Position numbers and translations under genes: made by a program
Shown here: piece after piece, positions 12,501 through 21,251 of the stretch
Layout of the letters: each line of letters begins with the position of its first letter
How positions within the stretch are numbered: the stretch's first letter is position 1
Notes under the pieces: generated by a model
Told to the model about the DNA's origin: nothing
The model's input: only the letters and a program-made list of their open reading frames with translations
The model's database searches: none
From: Mercenaria mercenaria
Taxonomy: Eukaryota > Mollusca > Bivalvia > Venerida > Veneridae
NCBI RefSeq assembly: GCF_021730395.1
Contig: NC_069364.1
Location: forward strand, 82,391,501 to 82,455,500
Length of the DNA stretch: 64,000 nt
Direction of reading: 5' to 3'

Positions 12501-12693
12501 TAAAAATGTTGTGTTCTTGAGATTTTTTTAAAAATGCATTTGCCAATAAATGCATTTTTATCACTCAATTTATGAAACATTCATAAAAATTAAATAGTTA
12601 AGTTTTCCATTAAGATTGCAAAGTCAAAAAGAACACACCTGTTAACAGACAGATGAATAATCCTTGAAGCACATTTTTCTGAAGCAAATTCAT
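1987..12693 (-). CDS. Gene C: secreted SUEL-lectin-like + CUB-like protein (tailless paralogue)
   Basis: The predicted coding exons, in minus-strand order, are 12693-12639, 8318-7902, 7650-7276 and 2099-1987. They total 960 nt, or 319 aa plus stop, and all three introns are phase 1. Exon 1 encodes MNLLQKNVLQGLFICLLT, a plausible signal peptide with a short hydrophobic core. Exon 2 (residues 19-157) carries a lectin-like domain with the spaced cysteines and the NCYW...C pattern shared with genes A and B, but as one exon where A and B use two. Exon 3 (158-282) is CUB-like: it has GMIKSHESFPWNY (compare GxIxSPxYPxxY) and ends in GGFLICY. At 375 nt it has exactly the length of gene A's CUB exon. 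Exon 4 encodes a short end containing KRNVCDNLF, which matches the start of the A/B linker exon, and then stops: there is no Thr-rich linker and no basic tail. The role is inferred to be extracellular carbohydrate binding. The weakest part is exon 1, 4.3 kb away, because an extra exon could be missing. Confidence 0.72.
3428..3560 (-). repeat. tRNA-derived SINE, truncated copy
   Basis: The segment shares the body of the SINEs at 36165, 37672 and 40345: a CTTTCCAGCTTTGATGGTGG block, CACCTAGGTAGAACCACC, and CCTTCCGTAAGCCAGCTGGATGGCTTCC. The tRNA-like head and the GTGTCGGTG tail are missing or diverged here. Confidence 0.55.
3893..4442. repeat. Tandem array, about 62 bp unit, nine copies
   Basis: The unit contains TAATAAGAGTAAGCCATTAA and CTGGCTTTGTGAACAATACA, then TGGCTTTATCCAGG. 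Starts of TAATAAGAGTAAG-like words lie near 3901, 3963, 4021, 4074, 4136, 4198, 4260, 4322 and 4384. The second to fourth units are slightly shortened, while the last five are nearly identical, suggesting recent spread at the right side. Each unit also holds small inverted words (AAGCCATTAAGCTGGCTT). The array lies in intron 3 of gene C. Confidence 0.88.
5546..6925. mobile_element. Non-autonomous element with 160 bp tandem core and short terminal inverted repeats
   Basis: The element opens with TATACGCCCGT and closes with ACGGGCGTATA, an 11 bp inverted match. Inside, six units of about 160 bp start with CTTGGCACAATTGTTCACCA, near 5661, 5822, 5991, 6149, 6304 and 6413 (the last spacing is shortened). 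Each contains AGGTCTAAGGTCAAGGTCAC. A second module of two roughly 190 bp direct repeats follows (6466-6640 and 6655-6830, sharing TTGTTACTATAAATA and CTACCTGGTAAGGATTTTT), then a poly-A run. The unit length resembles the BIV160-type satellites reported in bivalves, but this was not compared. No transposase frame is present. Confidence 0.7.
8520..8864 (+). pseudogene. C2H2 zinc-finger gene remnant
   Basis: Four zinc-finger-like units can be read, each with the C-x2-C ... F ... L ... H pattern. One upstream frame has CCKCKKSFSDMYDLRHH and CDFCSKYF; the open frame at 8619-8864 has CEICGQQFYEKLCYLRHKDEH and CNTCSKCFGYKTSLKTH. Stops and a frame change separate the two halves, and the last unit lacks its final histidine spacing. 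It lies inside intron 1 of gene C on the opposite strand and looks like an inserted, decayed fragment of a zinc-finger gene, not a functional one. Confidence 0.6.
9230..9720 (+). repeat. Pyrimidine-rich tract with CA microsatellite
   Basis: The plus strand is strongly C/T/A-biased (poor in G) for about 490 bp, with dispersed CCCATCCCC, CATACCTCATATTTC and related words. A (CA)n run of about 17 units lies at 9545-9579. The ATG-led frames here are low-complexity translations and not genes. It lies in intron 1 of gene C. Confidence 0.65.
11363..11830. repeat. Three-copy tandem repeat, about 155 bp
   Basis: Copies begin near 11364, 11522 and 11686 with (T)GTAGGTCAAAGGTCAAGGTC-like words. They continue through GTC(C/G)(A/G)GAGCATAAC, TTCAAGGTATTGACTT and GTAGG(T)TGCAATGAGACGAT. 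The third copy is diverged. The AGGTCAAGGTCAC word links this array in style, but not in sequence over its whole length, to the 160 bp element at 5546. Confidence 0.75.
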
Positions 12694-12889
12694 TTTATTA
12701 TGTTTTATTTGCACAACTTTGCAACTTTTAAAAAGTATAAACAAAATCTCCAGACACTATGAATCATTTCCTGTTTTAAATTCATATATTCATTCAGCTT
12801 TTATGACCGCGAACCCGCCGACTTATGTAAACTTGAAAATCAATAGTTGTTAGTTTATCTGTATTTCATAAAATATAATATAGTTATAG

Positions 12890-13070
12890 TATGTGTGAGA
12901 GTGTGTTACCAGGATATATCAGAGCTAGGGGTATATCGAGGATATTTGTCTCTGCACATATCGTCGAGGCCGGTAGGCCGAGACAGATATGTGCAGACAG
13001 ATATGTGCAGAGAAAAATACCGAGATGTACCACTAGCTCTGATATATCCTCGTAACACACGAGCATTACA
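12890..13070. mobile_element. Foldback MITE
   Basis: The left arm GTGTGTTACCAGGATATATC, then AGAGCTAGGGGTA, is repeated inverted at the right end (TACCACTAGCTCTGATATAT and CCTCGTAACACAC). The inner part repeats CAGATATGTGCAGA and a CCGGTAGGCCGAGAC centre. The whole segment can form a long hairpin. No coding capacity. Confidence 0.75.
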
Positions 13071-13912
13071 TATTATAACTGTTTTATCGCATAGTTTTAT
13101 CATTAAAGTTTATATATTATTTTCATTTAAATTTGTTTATTATTATTTTTACTCTTTTGATTCCCTTTCTGCGCCTGGCTGACTGAAACACTTAAACTTC
13201 TGTTTTAGAAAATGTGTTCCCCAGATAAAAGTATCCAACAGATTTCTGCATTGTTTTTAAATCTTTGCATTTCATTGGCCAAACATATTGTAAAATTTGT
13301 TGTTTTGTTTGTAAACAAAAAAAAAAAGATCAAAGAAAAAGAAACATTTGAGAAATCTCAGAATTTCATGTATTTCTGAATTTGGCGATAACTATCGAGC
13401 TTTTGAAATATTCTAGTTTATTTATTCTTTTACTATATAAATGTAGGTGTTTGTGATAATTCTTTCTCTGTGAACTGTAAATTGGAGCTAAAATCATCTT
13501 CTTTGAAAGGAAAAAATTATACTTCCTCAATAGGACCTCGATAGAGAAAAAGTGTTGCGATATATATCGGAACAGTTTTACTGAGCTGATATATATCACA
13601 ACAGGTTTTTTCTAATGAAACTCTATAGAGATTTCTGTGTTGATATATATCGTAACAGTTTTGTAAAATTGTAGTATTAATGTGTGTTACAATGTTTAAC
13701 ATACTGCAAAGATCAAAGGAAAACTGCCGCACTATGCGATAAATCGAGATAAGGCCAAAGTTAAATTGATATTGACAATGTTACCCTTTAATACTTGCAT
13801 CATCAAGGATTGATCACTTGTTTTCTTGAATTATTCAGAGCACAATTTTTAAATTGACATGCATTTAGAAAAGTATGCCTATGCAAAACATATAAATATA
13901 TAGAGGATAATT
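13071..13912. other. AT-rich gap with a small TGATATATATCG repeat
   Basis: No gene was recognised. At 13545-13665 the word (T/C)GATATATATC(G/A) plus AACAG occurs three times about 40-50 bp apart, a small decayed tandem repeat. Confidence 0.45.
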
Positions 13913-14335
13913 GTTGGTTTCGGTGTAATATCACGTTATAATTTCACCGAGTGGGCACCAAAAGTGATATTTTCACGAGTGGCGCAGCCACGAGTGAAAA
14001 TAACAACTTTTGGTGTTCACGAGTGAAATTACCGTGATATTACATCGATACCAACAATTTTTCTGTTTATTTTATGTCTAAAACTCTATTTTTGTTGTGT
14101 TGATTTCAATAAAATGTCGAAATTTGCGGGAAATTTTATCAGGAAGCATCGCAAAGATGACGTCATTTTAACGACGTCATCGTCATATTGTTTCCGGCTT
14201 TCAGTACGCTCGGTAAACTTTTTGACGTTAATCCGGGTATCAGATTTGATAATTTTCACTGAGTGGCCAGTGAGTTTATCAGGATATAATTCACCGTTAT
14301 ATTTCGATAAACCACCGAAAAACATAAAATAAACC
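13913..14335. mobile_element. Foldback element with TTCACGAGTG arms
   Basis: The core 13913-14058 is a near-palindrome: TTGGTTTCGGTGTAATATCA on the left is mirrored by TGATATTACATCGATACCAA on the right. Its centre is TTTCACGAGTGGCGCAGCCA followed by CGAGTGAAAA. The flank to 14335 has a second, looser pair of ATAATTTTCACTGAGTGG and TATAATTCACCG words. Non-autonomous, no transposase. Confidence 0.65.
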
Positions 14336-14979
14336 CTAATATTAAAAGTGCATTTGTGTTTACGTTTCTCAAAAATCTGAGTTATAAACTTTTGTGACTT
14401 TTCATAAAAATATTTCAAATACCACACGCAGTTAAGTTCCTTTTAGGTTTGGGAGTCGCATTACAGTGAAATTCTCTAATCGATACATTAAAGATTTTAA
14501 TCAAGTTATTGTCCTAAATGTTTGCAAGCCAAACTATGAGTTATTTTAAATAAAATTGTACATTCGCCAAATATCAGTTTTTGCGCTGCGTGTATTCGTG
14601 ACCTATTGTAACATTATACTATTAAACAAAGAAGACTGGAAGTGTGACAATATTGTACAATAAATTCACAGACTGTATGCCACCATATCAAGTATTTGGT
14701 GGATGTCGTTAAGGATGAAAAAATGATATCGTGTAAGAATCGAAATGGTATATCTCAAACAGTGATTTTCTCTTGAATAATCATTATTTGTCGTTCAGAT
14801 GTGTATTATTATATCACTCGGGCTGCGTCGTCTTCATATAATTCTTTCGCTTCTGAACTCTAAACAATGGTTTTATTTTTCAATTCTTGTTGTCGAGAGG
14901 CACATTTTATGAATCATTTCTTTGTACTGATTCACACTAAGTATCAATACTGGTATATGTTTGGCAGGTATTTTAATGA
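14336..14979. other. Non-coding stretch, nothing recognised
   Basis: AT-rich DNA with no recognised coding segment, repeat unit or RNA gene. Confidence 0.4.
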
Positions 14980-15267
14980 ATATTTTCTGTCTGTACTTCT
15001 GGCATCTCTCATGGACTGTTTTGAATATATTCTGTCTGTACTTGTAGCATCTTGGCTGGACCTCTTGTGAAGATATTCTGACTTTATTTGTAACATCTTG
15101 GCTGGACCTTTGTCTTTACTTGTGGTGTCTAAACTGGACTGTTTTGAACGTATTCTTCTCTTCGTGTAGCATCTGGACTGGACCTCTTGTGAACATATTC
15201 TGTCTGTACTTGTAGCATCTTGGCTGGACCTCTTGTAAATATATGCCGTCTTTACTTGTGGCATTGG
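14980..15267. repeat. Minisatellite block 1, about 45 bp unit
   Basis: Six to seven imperfect copies of TTCTGTCTGTACTTGTAGCA + TCTTGGCTGGACCTCTTGTG + AACATA. Alternate units replace CCTCTTGTGAAC by CTGTTTTGAAT. The last unit breaks off at GTGGCAT, exactly where a SINE begins. The matching continuation (CTGTGCTGGACTG) resumes after the SINE. Confidence 0.82.
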
Positions 15268-15690
15268 TGGACGGATAGCTCAGTGGTTTGCACACTGGCC
15301 TTCCAATCCTGAGGTCGGGGGTTCGATCCCCGGCAGCTATTAGGGAATTTTCAGAAATGCTTTTCAGTGTTTCCCTCCCAACTAGAGGTGTACTGGTCAG
15401 GAACCCAGGCAATCCTTGCGTGTATCAGTGCTATACACTGGGCACGTTAAAGAACCAGACGAGCTAGGCTAAGTTAGCCGGACAAGCCTGTATCTGATTT
15501 CTGATCTCTATGTCGTGGGGGCTTTGTCTCACTCTGTCCCTCTGGTCATTTCGCTCTGTGTCTGTACTAGTAGAGGATTAATTATGCGCTCTGCATATGT
15601 GGCTGCATTTGAACTATGTAAAGCGCCTTTGAACGTGAAATTGATCATGAAAAGGGCGCTATATAAATCTGGTATAATAATAATAATAAT
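15268..15690 (+). mobile_element. tRNA-Gly-like SINE, apparently full length
   Basis: The head has a tRNA-like fold region, with box A TAGCTCAGTGG at 15276-15286 and box B GGTTCGATCCC at 15320-15330. The anticodon-position TCC suggests tRNA-Gly. A body with ACTGGGCACGTTAAAGAACC follows, then a 3-prime block (GCATTTGAACTATGTAAAGC to GGCGCTATATAAATCTGG) and a (TAA)n tail ending at 15690. The 89 nt 3-prime block recurs unchanged at 34662-34750. RNA polymerase III would transcribe the source copies, with mobilisation by a LINE with a matching tail (family knowledge). Confidence 0.82.
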
Positions 15691-15815
15691 CTGTGCTGGA
15701 CTGTTCTGAACATATTCTTCCCTTCGTGAAGCATCTGAACTGGATTTCTTGTGACCATATTCTGAATAAACTTGTGGCATCTCTACTGGACTGTCCTGAA
15801 TATATTCTGTCTGTA
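15691..15815. repeat. Minisatellite block 2, about 45 bp unit
   Basis: About three units (TTCTTCCCTTCGTGAAGCAT..., TTCTGAATAAACTTGTGGCA..., TTCTGTCTGTA...) continue block 1 after the SINE. The last is cut at about 15812, where sequence of the transposon-bearing insertion begins. Confidence 0.78.
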
Positions 15816-18470
15816 TGTTGTGTTCTCGTAATTCCGTGGCTCTTAATCGGCAAAATTGTGCATGCGCGTTTGATGTTAGGTATTAGCATGTTGTTTTTAA
15901 ACAAAAAGTAGCTGCAACCTTTCAATCTAAACATGCTAAGTCAAAAAATCAACAAGATATAACAGAAAATGAAAAAATCTCACCTCATGTTTGTTGACCT
16001 ACATTGGTCTGGAACAGCTGGCAGCTTCTCGTTGAATCCATGGCTCTTATTGGCTGGCTGATGGTCTCTATGGTGAAGGGTACCTTGACAAATTACACTG
16101 CTCAGCATTTAGTTAGGGGACTGCTTTATGTGTTGCTACAATTTTGTCACAGTCGGTTTGCATGTTTGTATTTTAATTAATAGATTTTGTATACCACCCT
16201 ACTTTTCTTTAGCACTGAAAAGTGTTTTTTTTTCACATTTCCATATAAAAAAAACAAAGTAAACTTTAAAAGTTATGAATCATTTAAACGTCTAAACTGG
16301 AACATATTTACTGAGTTTCTTTTGCACAAGTGCAGTAACCTACTGCACACATTGGGGGCATAGAAAAGTACTATGCCTCCTGACAACATGCACTGAAGTA
16401 CACAGGGCTAAATGGACCCAGTGACCGCACTTGTCGCACATAGCCCAATTAACAATCTACAAGAAAGATAAGTCTTTCAAGTTGGGTTTTGATATTCGTT
16501 TACATATGCAGCACAAGTCCTGCTCCATTATCTCCTCGCCAGTGTCGGATCCATAAGAATCATCACCATCTTCAGCTGATAAAGCCTTTGTATTCAGGTT
16601 CAAACCATTTGTTGATGGTTTTGGGGATTGCAGTTCTTATGCTGACTTGTAAATTTTAAACTGAGTTGTTTTTGTTTTTGTTTTTTTGTTTTTTGTTTGA
16701 TGTTGAATTAGTTTCATCTGTAATTCTCATTCCAGAGTGATCAGACTGTGTATTTTCTTTCTCATTTTCTGTAATTTCAGTTCTGTACCTGTCTTGTGTT
16801 ATTGCTCTACGACCAGGCTTTGGTTTCGGAGTTTTAGATACTTTTTTCTTCAAGGCACAGTCACATGTTTTACATTGTACATCATCTACTACTTGTTTTT
16901 CCACTTTCACTTTGAGGAACTCTTTAACTGGCTCTTTCCCGGACTTGATTGCCTTGGCCTTTGCTAGGGTCCTTTCTTCCCTGAAACCTTCACCGGGCAG
17001 GAGCTTTTGTAAGGGAACTTCTGTTGGTCCAAAGGGGGAAGATTCCAGGGTTTTTTTTAACCTTGACATTATATTGAGTGGGGTCATTGCTTTAAGATAA
17101 GCTTTGCAAGCTATCTGACACATGTCAAAACGCGTTATAGTTTTGCCAATATGTGTACTCATATAAATTGCACATTCAGTATAGTTCTGAGACTTGAACG
17201 GGCCAAAGATGGAAACGTCCAGTGGCTGGAGGAGATGCGAAGTATGTACGGGCAAAACAAATAATATAATGTTATGTTCCTTGGCCCATGTAATCAATGT
17301 TTGGTTAATATGGGAATCGTGGCCATCATATATCAGAAGGACTTTCTCATTACCTGATGCCTGACCTCTCACATGAGGATAGAACTGGTCTTGTACATAC
17401 TTCCTGAAAATATTAGAGTTTGATCATCCAGTTTCTGACATTTCATATTTTGCACCAGAAGTTGCTCCTTTCATCAGGTCTGGACTATAACCTTTGCCTT
17501 TAAAGAGAAGGAAAGGTGGGAGAGAATTTCCAAGGCATTTGAACATCCAATTAATATAGTTGTGGTAGATCTTGGTGAAGTAATGGCCTGGGGTTTACTG
17601 TTGATAGGTGCAATAACATTTGGTGGTCGGTGTTCAGGCTGCAAACCAGTTTCATTGTAAATATTTTGAGGCTTATCATGGAGTTCATATTTGTCATGTA
17701 CTTGCTTAAGGTTTGTATAATAGTTCTGCAGTACTTCAGGTGTAGTGGAACGGGCTCTAGTACTATCTAGTATGCCAGTTCACAAGCAGTATGCTGGAGC
17801 TGAACATTAGTAATACCATAACCCAGCTCAACCATTGTTTCAATATGTTCTACCAAGGTAAGTTCTTCTTCTTGAGTAAAAAACTGTCTCTTTACCTTGC
17901 TTGAAACTTACTATATTTACTGATTTACTATACCCTTAACCCTGTCTCATAAAGTCTGCTCAGGAACGCCATATTGCAGTGCTGCCCGCTGCACATGTAC
18001 ACCCTTCTCTCTCACAGCATCATAGGCCTTCAGCATGCTCTCAGCAGCATATTTTCTGTATTTCTTTTCAATCTTTTTTGTCTTTGTCTGAAAAACAACA
18101 ACATTCAACATCTGACTGGCAAAATGTGAGCATTTTAAGACTATTAGATTATACAAAAAACGTCTAAGCATGGACAAGAGAAAAGGGCAAAAAATAAGGA
18201 GAAACTCAGCACACATGCAACAAATCATTGCTAATTAGAATTTAATTGGACGAGGGACATAATGTAACCTATTTTTCTGCAATAGCTATAGTCTGGGCGA
18301 AGCTAAAGTCACGTGACCTGCATCATGTCTGCTGCTGCAAATGTAGAATTGTAAGTGTTTTTCGGGAAATTGCGTGTTTGTATTCGTGCATTACTGCATA
18401 GTTTTAAGTAAATAAGCTATGATTACCTGTTTATTGCGCATTTTCGGATGCTGACAAATCTTTGTTTACT
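15816..18470 (-). mobile_element. Pogo/Tigger-type DNA transposon, decayed
   Basis: This insertion separates minisatellite blocks 2 and 3 and carries a minus-strand transposase remnant (next entry). Terminal inverted repeats were not identified. The limits given are where the minisatellite stops and restarts, so they are upper bounds. The outer parts (15816-16650 and 18230-18470) show no coding signal. Confidence 0.55.
16656..18165 (-). pseudogene. Pogo-family transposase remnant (Psq-type HTH + DDE_1)
   Basis: Reading the minus strand, the N-terminal part (about 18150-17947) has a Psq-like helix-turn-helix: KYRKYAAESMLKAYDAV, then AALQYGVPEQTL. A CENP-B-like segment follows (FTQEEELTLVEHIETMVELG, about 17885-17790). 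The DDE part has LPPFLLFKGKGY near 17520-17480. An open 238-codon frame at 17372-16656 then has VLLIYDGHDSHI and HTSHLLQPLDVSIFGPFK, which hold the second and third acidic positions of the DDE triad and the LQPLD hallmark of pogo/Tigger/jerky enzymes. It ends in a Lys-rich stretch. Several stops and frame changes lie between 17947 and 17400, so it is not functional as a whole. The last 238 codons are intact. Confidence 0.82.
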
Positions 18471-18720
18471 TTTCCGAGAAACTTGCATGGACTTATTCTA
18501 TCTGTACTTATGGTATCTCTTTTGGACTTTTTTAATATACTAGTAGTCTATCTGTACTTGTGGCATCTATTCTGGACTGTTTTGAACAAAATCTCTCTGT
18601 ACTCAGTGTTGCACCTGGACAGGACCTCTTGTGAACGTATTATTCTCGCGTTTGTACTTTTGACATCTATGCTGGACTGTTTTTAATATATTCTGTCTGC
18701 ATGTGTAGCATCAGGCTTTT
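18471..18720. repeat. Minisatellite block 3, about 45 bp unit
   Basis: Five units with TCTATCTGTACTTGTGGCAT, TGGACTGTTTTGAA and GGACCTCTTGTGAACG variants. This is the right-hand continuation of blocks 1 and 2 beyond the pogo insertion, and more diverged than block 1. Confidence 0.75.
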
Positions 18721-19555
18721 GTGAACTTTTGGAATAGCTGACAATATTTTATATATATATCTGCAGTTTTCTAAGTAAACATATCTCCTGCTGAAATGAT
18801 GCCTTGACCTAAATATACAGCTGTGTGAACTATATTACAGAGATAGCTGTATGTCTGACAAAACTATCTCTTGGTGACCCAGAAATATTTCTACAAAATA
18901 CATACCCTTGCACTGGTAAAATACTTTGATGTTGAAGTGTTTTTCATCATGTGCACACATTTTTTAGAAAAGCTGAATTTTGCAATACAAAGATAAGATT
19001 ATAAACTAGTATATTATGATGGGTTAGGGATGGGACTGGAATTTTATTTTTTTAAACCTGACTTTAGAGTTGCTTGAAAAAGAAAATTCAGGGACCAATA
19101 TATTGAAAGAAAAAGTTCTGGCTCTAATTGAAAAAAATATATCTCCAGGTCAAATTCTAATAATTTTTTTCCGTTACTCTGAAAACTATACCCTTTCCTT
19201 TTAAACTGTTTTTATATTTAACATTTTATAGTTATGCAAAAGGGTTGGTATATATATTATAATATAATATACAATTACCTTTACATGACATATATGTTGG
19301 GCTTTATTATTTTTGCATGAATACTAGTATTGCATTAGGGAAGAAATGCACTTTTTGTAACTGCACTATATATACAAAAAATGATAGATATTGCTTCATC
19401 CCAAAAAAGTATAAAATACATTTATTTTTATAACTCTTTGTTCATCCCTAGTTTCTACTATTAGATGTAGTTTCTGAATGAAAAGGCTTTGAGATATTTT
19501 TTCGATCATATAATCGAGCTAAAATACAGCAATTTAAACACTCAGAACTTTAAGG
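18721..19555. other. Non-coding stretch, nothing recognised
   Basis: AT-rich sequence with short TATATA runs and no coding segment or recognisable repeat. Confidence 0.4.
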
Positions 19556-21251
19556 GATGTCTTGAAATAAGCTGCCTATCTAAACTTCCTGAATCGAAGA
19601 TTTATTTGCTTTAATCATATCACAACGACAGTGTATAAGGCAAGGGCAAACGTACTTTTTTTCTGTTATCTTTATTTAAAACATGAGTATATTAAATAGC
19701 CTTGCTAGTACAAGTCCGGCGGTAAGACGCAGGGTCAAAAATCAAAGAACCGTGAGTTCGTCCCTCTGCTCCTCCAACTAAAATTACTAATATTCGTCCG
19801 GATACGAGTCCCTCCCATGTGCATGTGTGCTGTGCTATTGGCATGCACACTTGCATTACATTACCAAAACTTCAAGACTCCCTCCCGTGTGTGTGCGTGC
19901 GTGCGTGTGCGCTTTCCTGATGGTATTCACACGCGCATTAAATTACTAAAACCCGACGGTTGCTTCCTGAATGTCAGGTGGTTAAATTCCATTCCTTACT
20001 GACCTCCGCATTTGGAATTGAAGGATAATCTTACGCATGGTACACACTATTGAATTATTCGCTTTCAGCTGTGAAGTATTTTTTATACATTTTTGATCTC
20101 GACATAGACACAGTCCTGAATACAAAAATGGATACAAACAAATGAACCGTTGTACACCTCTGATAGGCGAGAAAAACTGAACCATAAGTTTTGTAATTTA
20201 AATCTATCAACGTTTAAGGTATTTAAAAGTATACACAATAATCACAATTATTAAATAACGACATTGTAAACTATTGTTTTCGATCAGGAAAGAGGAAGAA
20301 GGAACAGTGAAAACGTGAAGAAGATTAAAAACCAATCGGCACAGTCGTATTAAAATGACTCATGGTTTCGAGCATTTGGGATAACTGCAGCCCTGTTTCA
20401 AACTTTTATAAATATTGTGGCAAACCATGAAACAGATGACAGCCTTCTCATAGATGCGAGTCTTTGGAATATTTGCACTTGCAAGTAGTTTTCGGTTTCT
20501 AAAGTTTTAGCATGTTGTACATGTGACGAAAAGAAAAATGTATTATTGGCATTAAAAGCGAAATGCTCTTCTGAAACTTTTGTTATATAATTTGCTAATT
20601 TAAAATCACTTAGGTAATACATTACTTTCTTACAGAGAATGGTAACCACATATTGTATAACTTTTTTGTTTGAAAACACAATTATATACCTGTTCTTAAT
20701 TCTAAAATAAAATATGTAAAAAAATATATACATTTCAAAAAAAAAACTCTCACTATTTTAGAGTTAGTACAAATGATCACAAATCTCAGTTCAGCTAGAA
20801 AACAAGTGGCTATTTCAGAGGGTAAGAATCATCGTGCGAAAGCTTGGATTGTTCATTCACAACAGTTCTTACAAAATTTCTTTTTTAATAGGGATATTTT
20901 TAAGTATCAAAATGTAGCAACACATATTTTTTTGCAACTAAGAGCTGAAACACCACTTTATATGGGGCCCGGAATAAGGAGCAAAATAAATACAAACGGC
21001 AGTCGATGTCAGTCAGTCAGCTGAATGTATAAATAAATGCCTATGTTTAATGAATTATCAACATTATGATTTCATTCCACAAATATTGTATTAGCTCTAC
21101 AAAACAAGACCACTCGCATATTTTCTTTAAATCTTATCTCGAGTTTCGGTCTGCATTTTAGCCTTGATTTAATTTACCAGATTTTCTGCAGCAAATTGGC
21201 AATTTACTTGTTTACATTGGTCTGGAATCTAAAATGAGCTAGTTGTAAAAA
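19556..21251 (+). promoter_or_regulatory. Upstream region of gene A, partly shared with gene B
   Basis: Blocks here recur in the same order upstream of gene B. CTAAACTTCCTGAATCGAA is at about 19584 and 46731. AACTAAAATT(A/G)CTAATATTC is at about 19778 and 46905. The GAAGAAGGAAC ... TTAAAAACCAATCG block is at about 20295 and 47211. TTAGCCTTGATTTAATTTAC is at about 21159 and 47423. Copy A has about 650 bp extra between the last two blocks. These are candidate 5-prime UTR or promoter elements kept after duplication; no TATA box position could be fixed. Confidence 0.5.

Noticed and set aside
12847-13182. Overlapping frames on both strands around 13 kb
   Set aside because: Products of a foldback MITE. 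The same words appear in both strands because of the palindrome.
14944-15264. A 106-codon repetitive Ser/Lys-rich protein on the minus strand
   Set aside because: Periodicity comes from the minisatellite, the frame is not conserved between units, and it ends in the SINE.
15268-15340. A tRNA-Gly gene
   Set aside because: Boxes A and B are good, but the acceptor stem does not close and the sequence continues into a SINE body and (TAA)n tail, so it is the SINE head.
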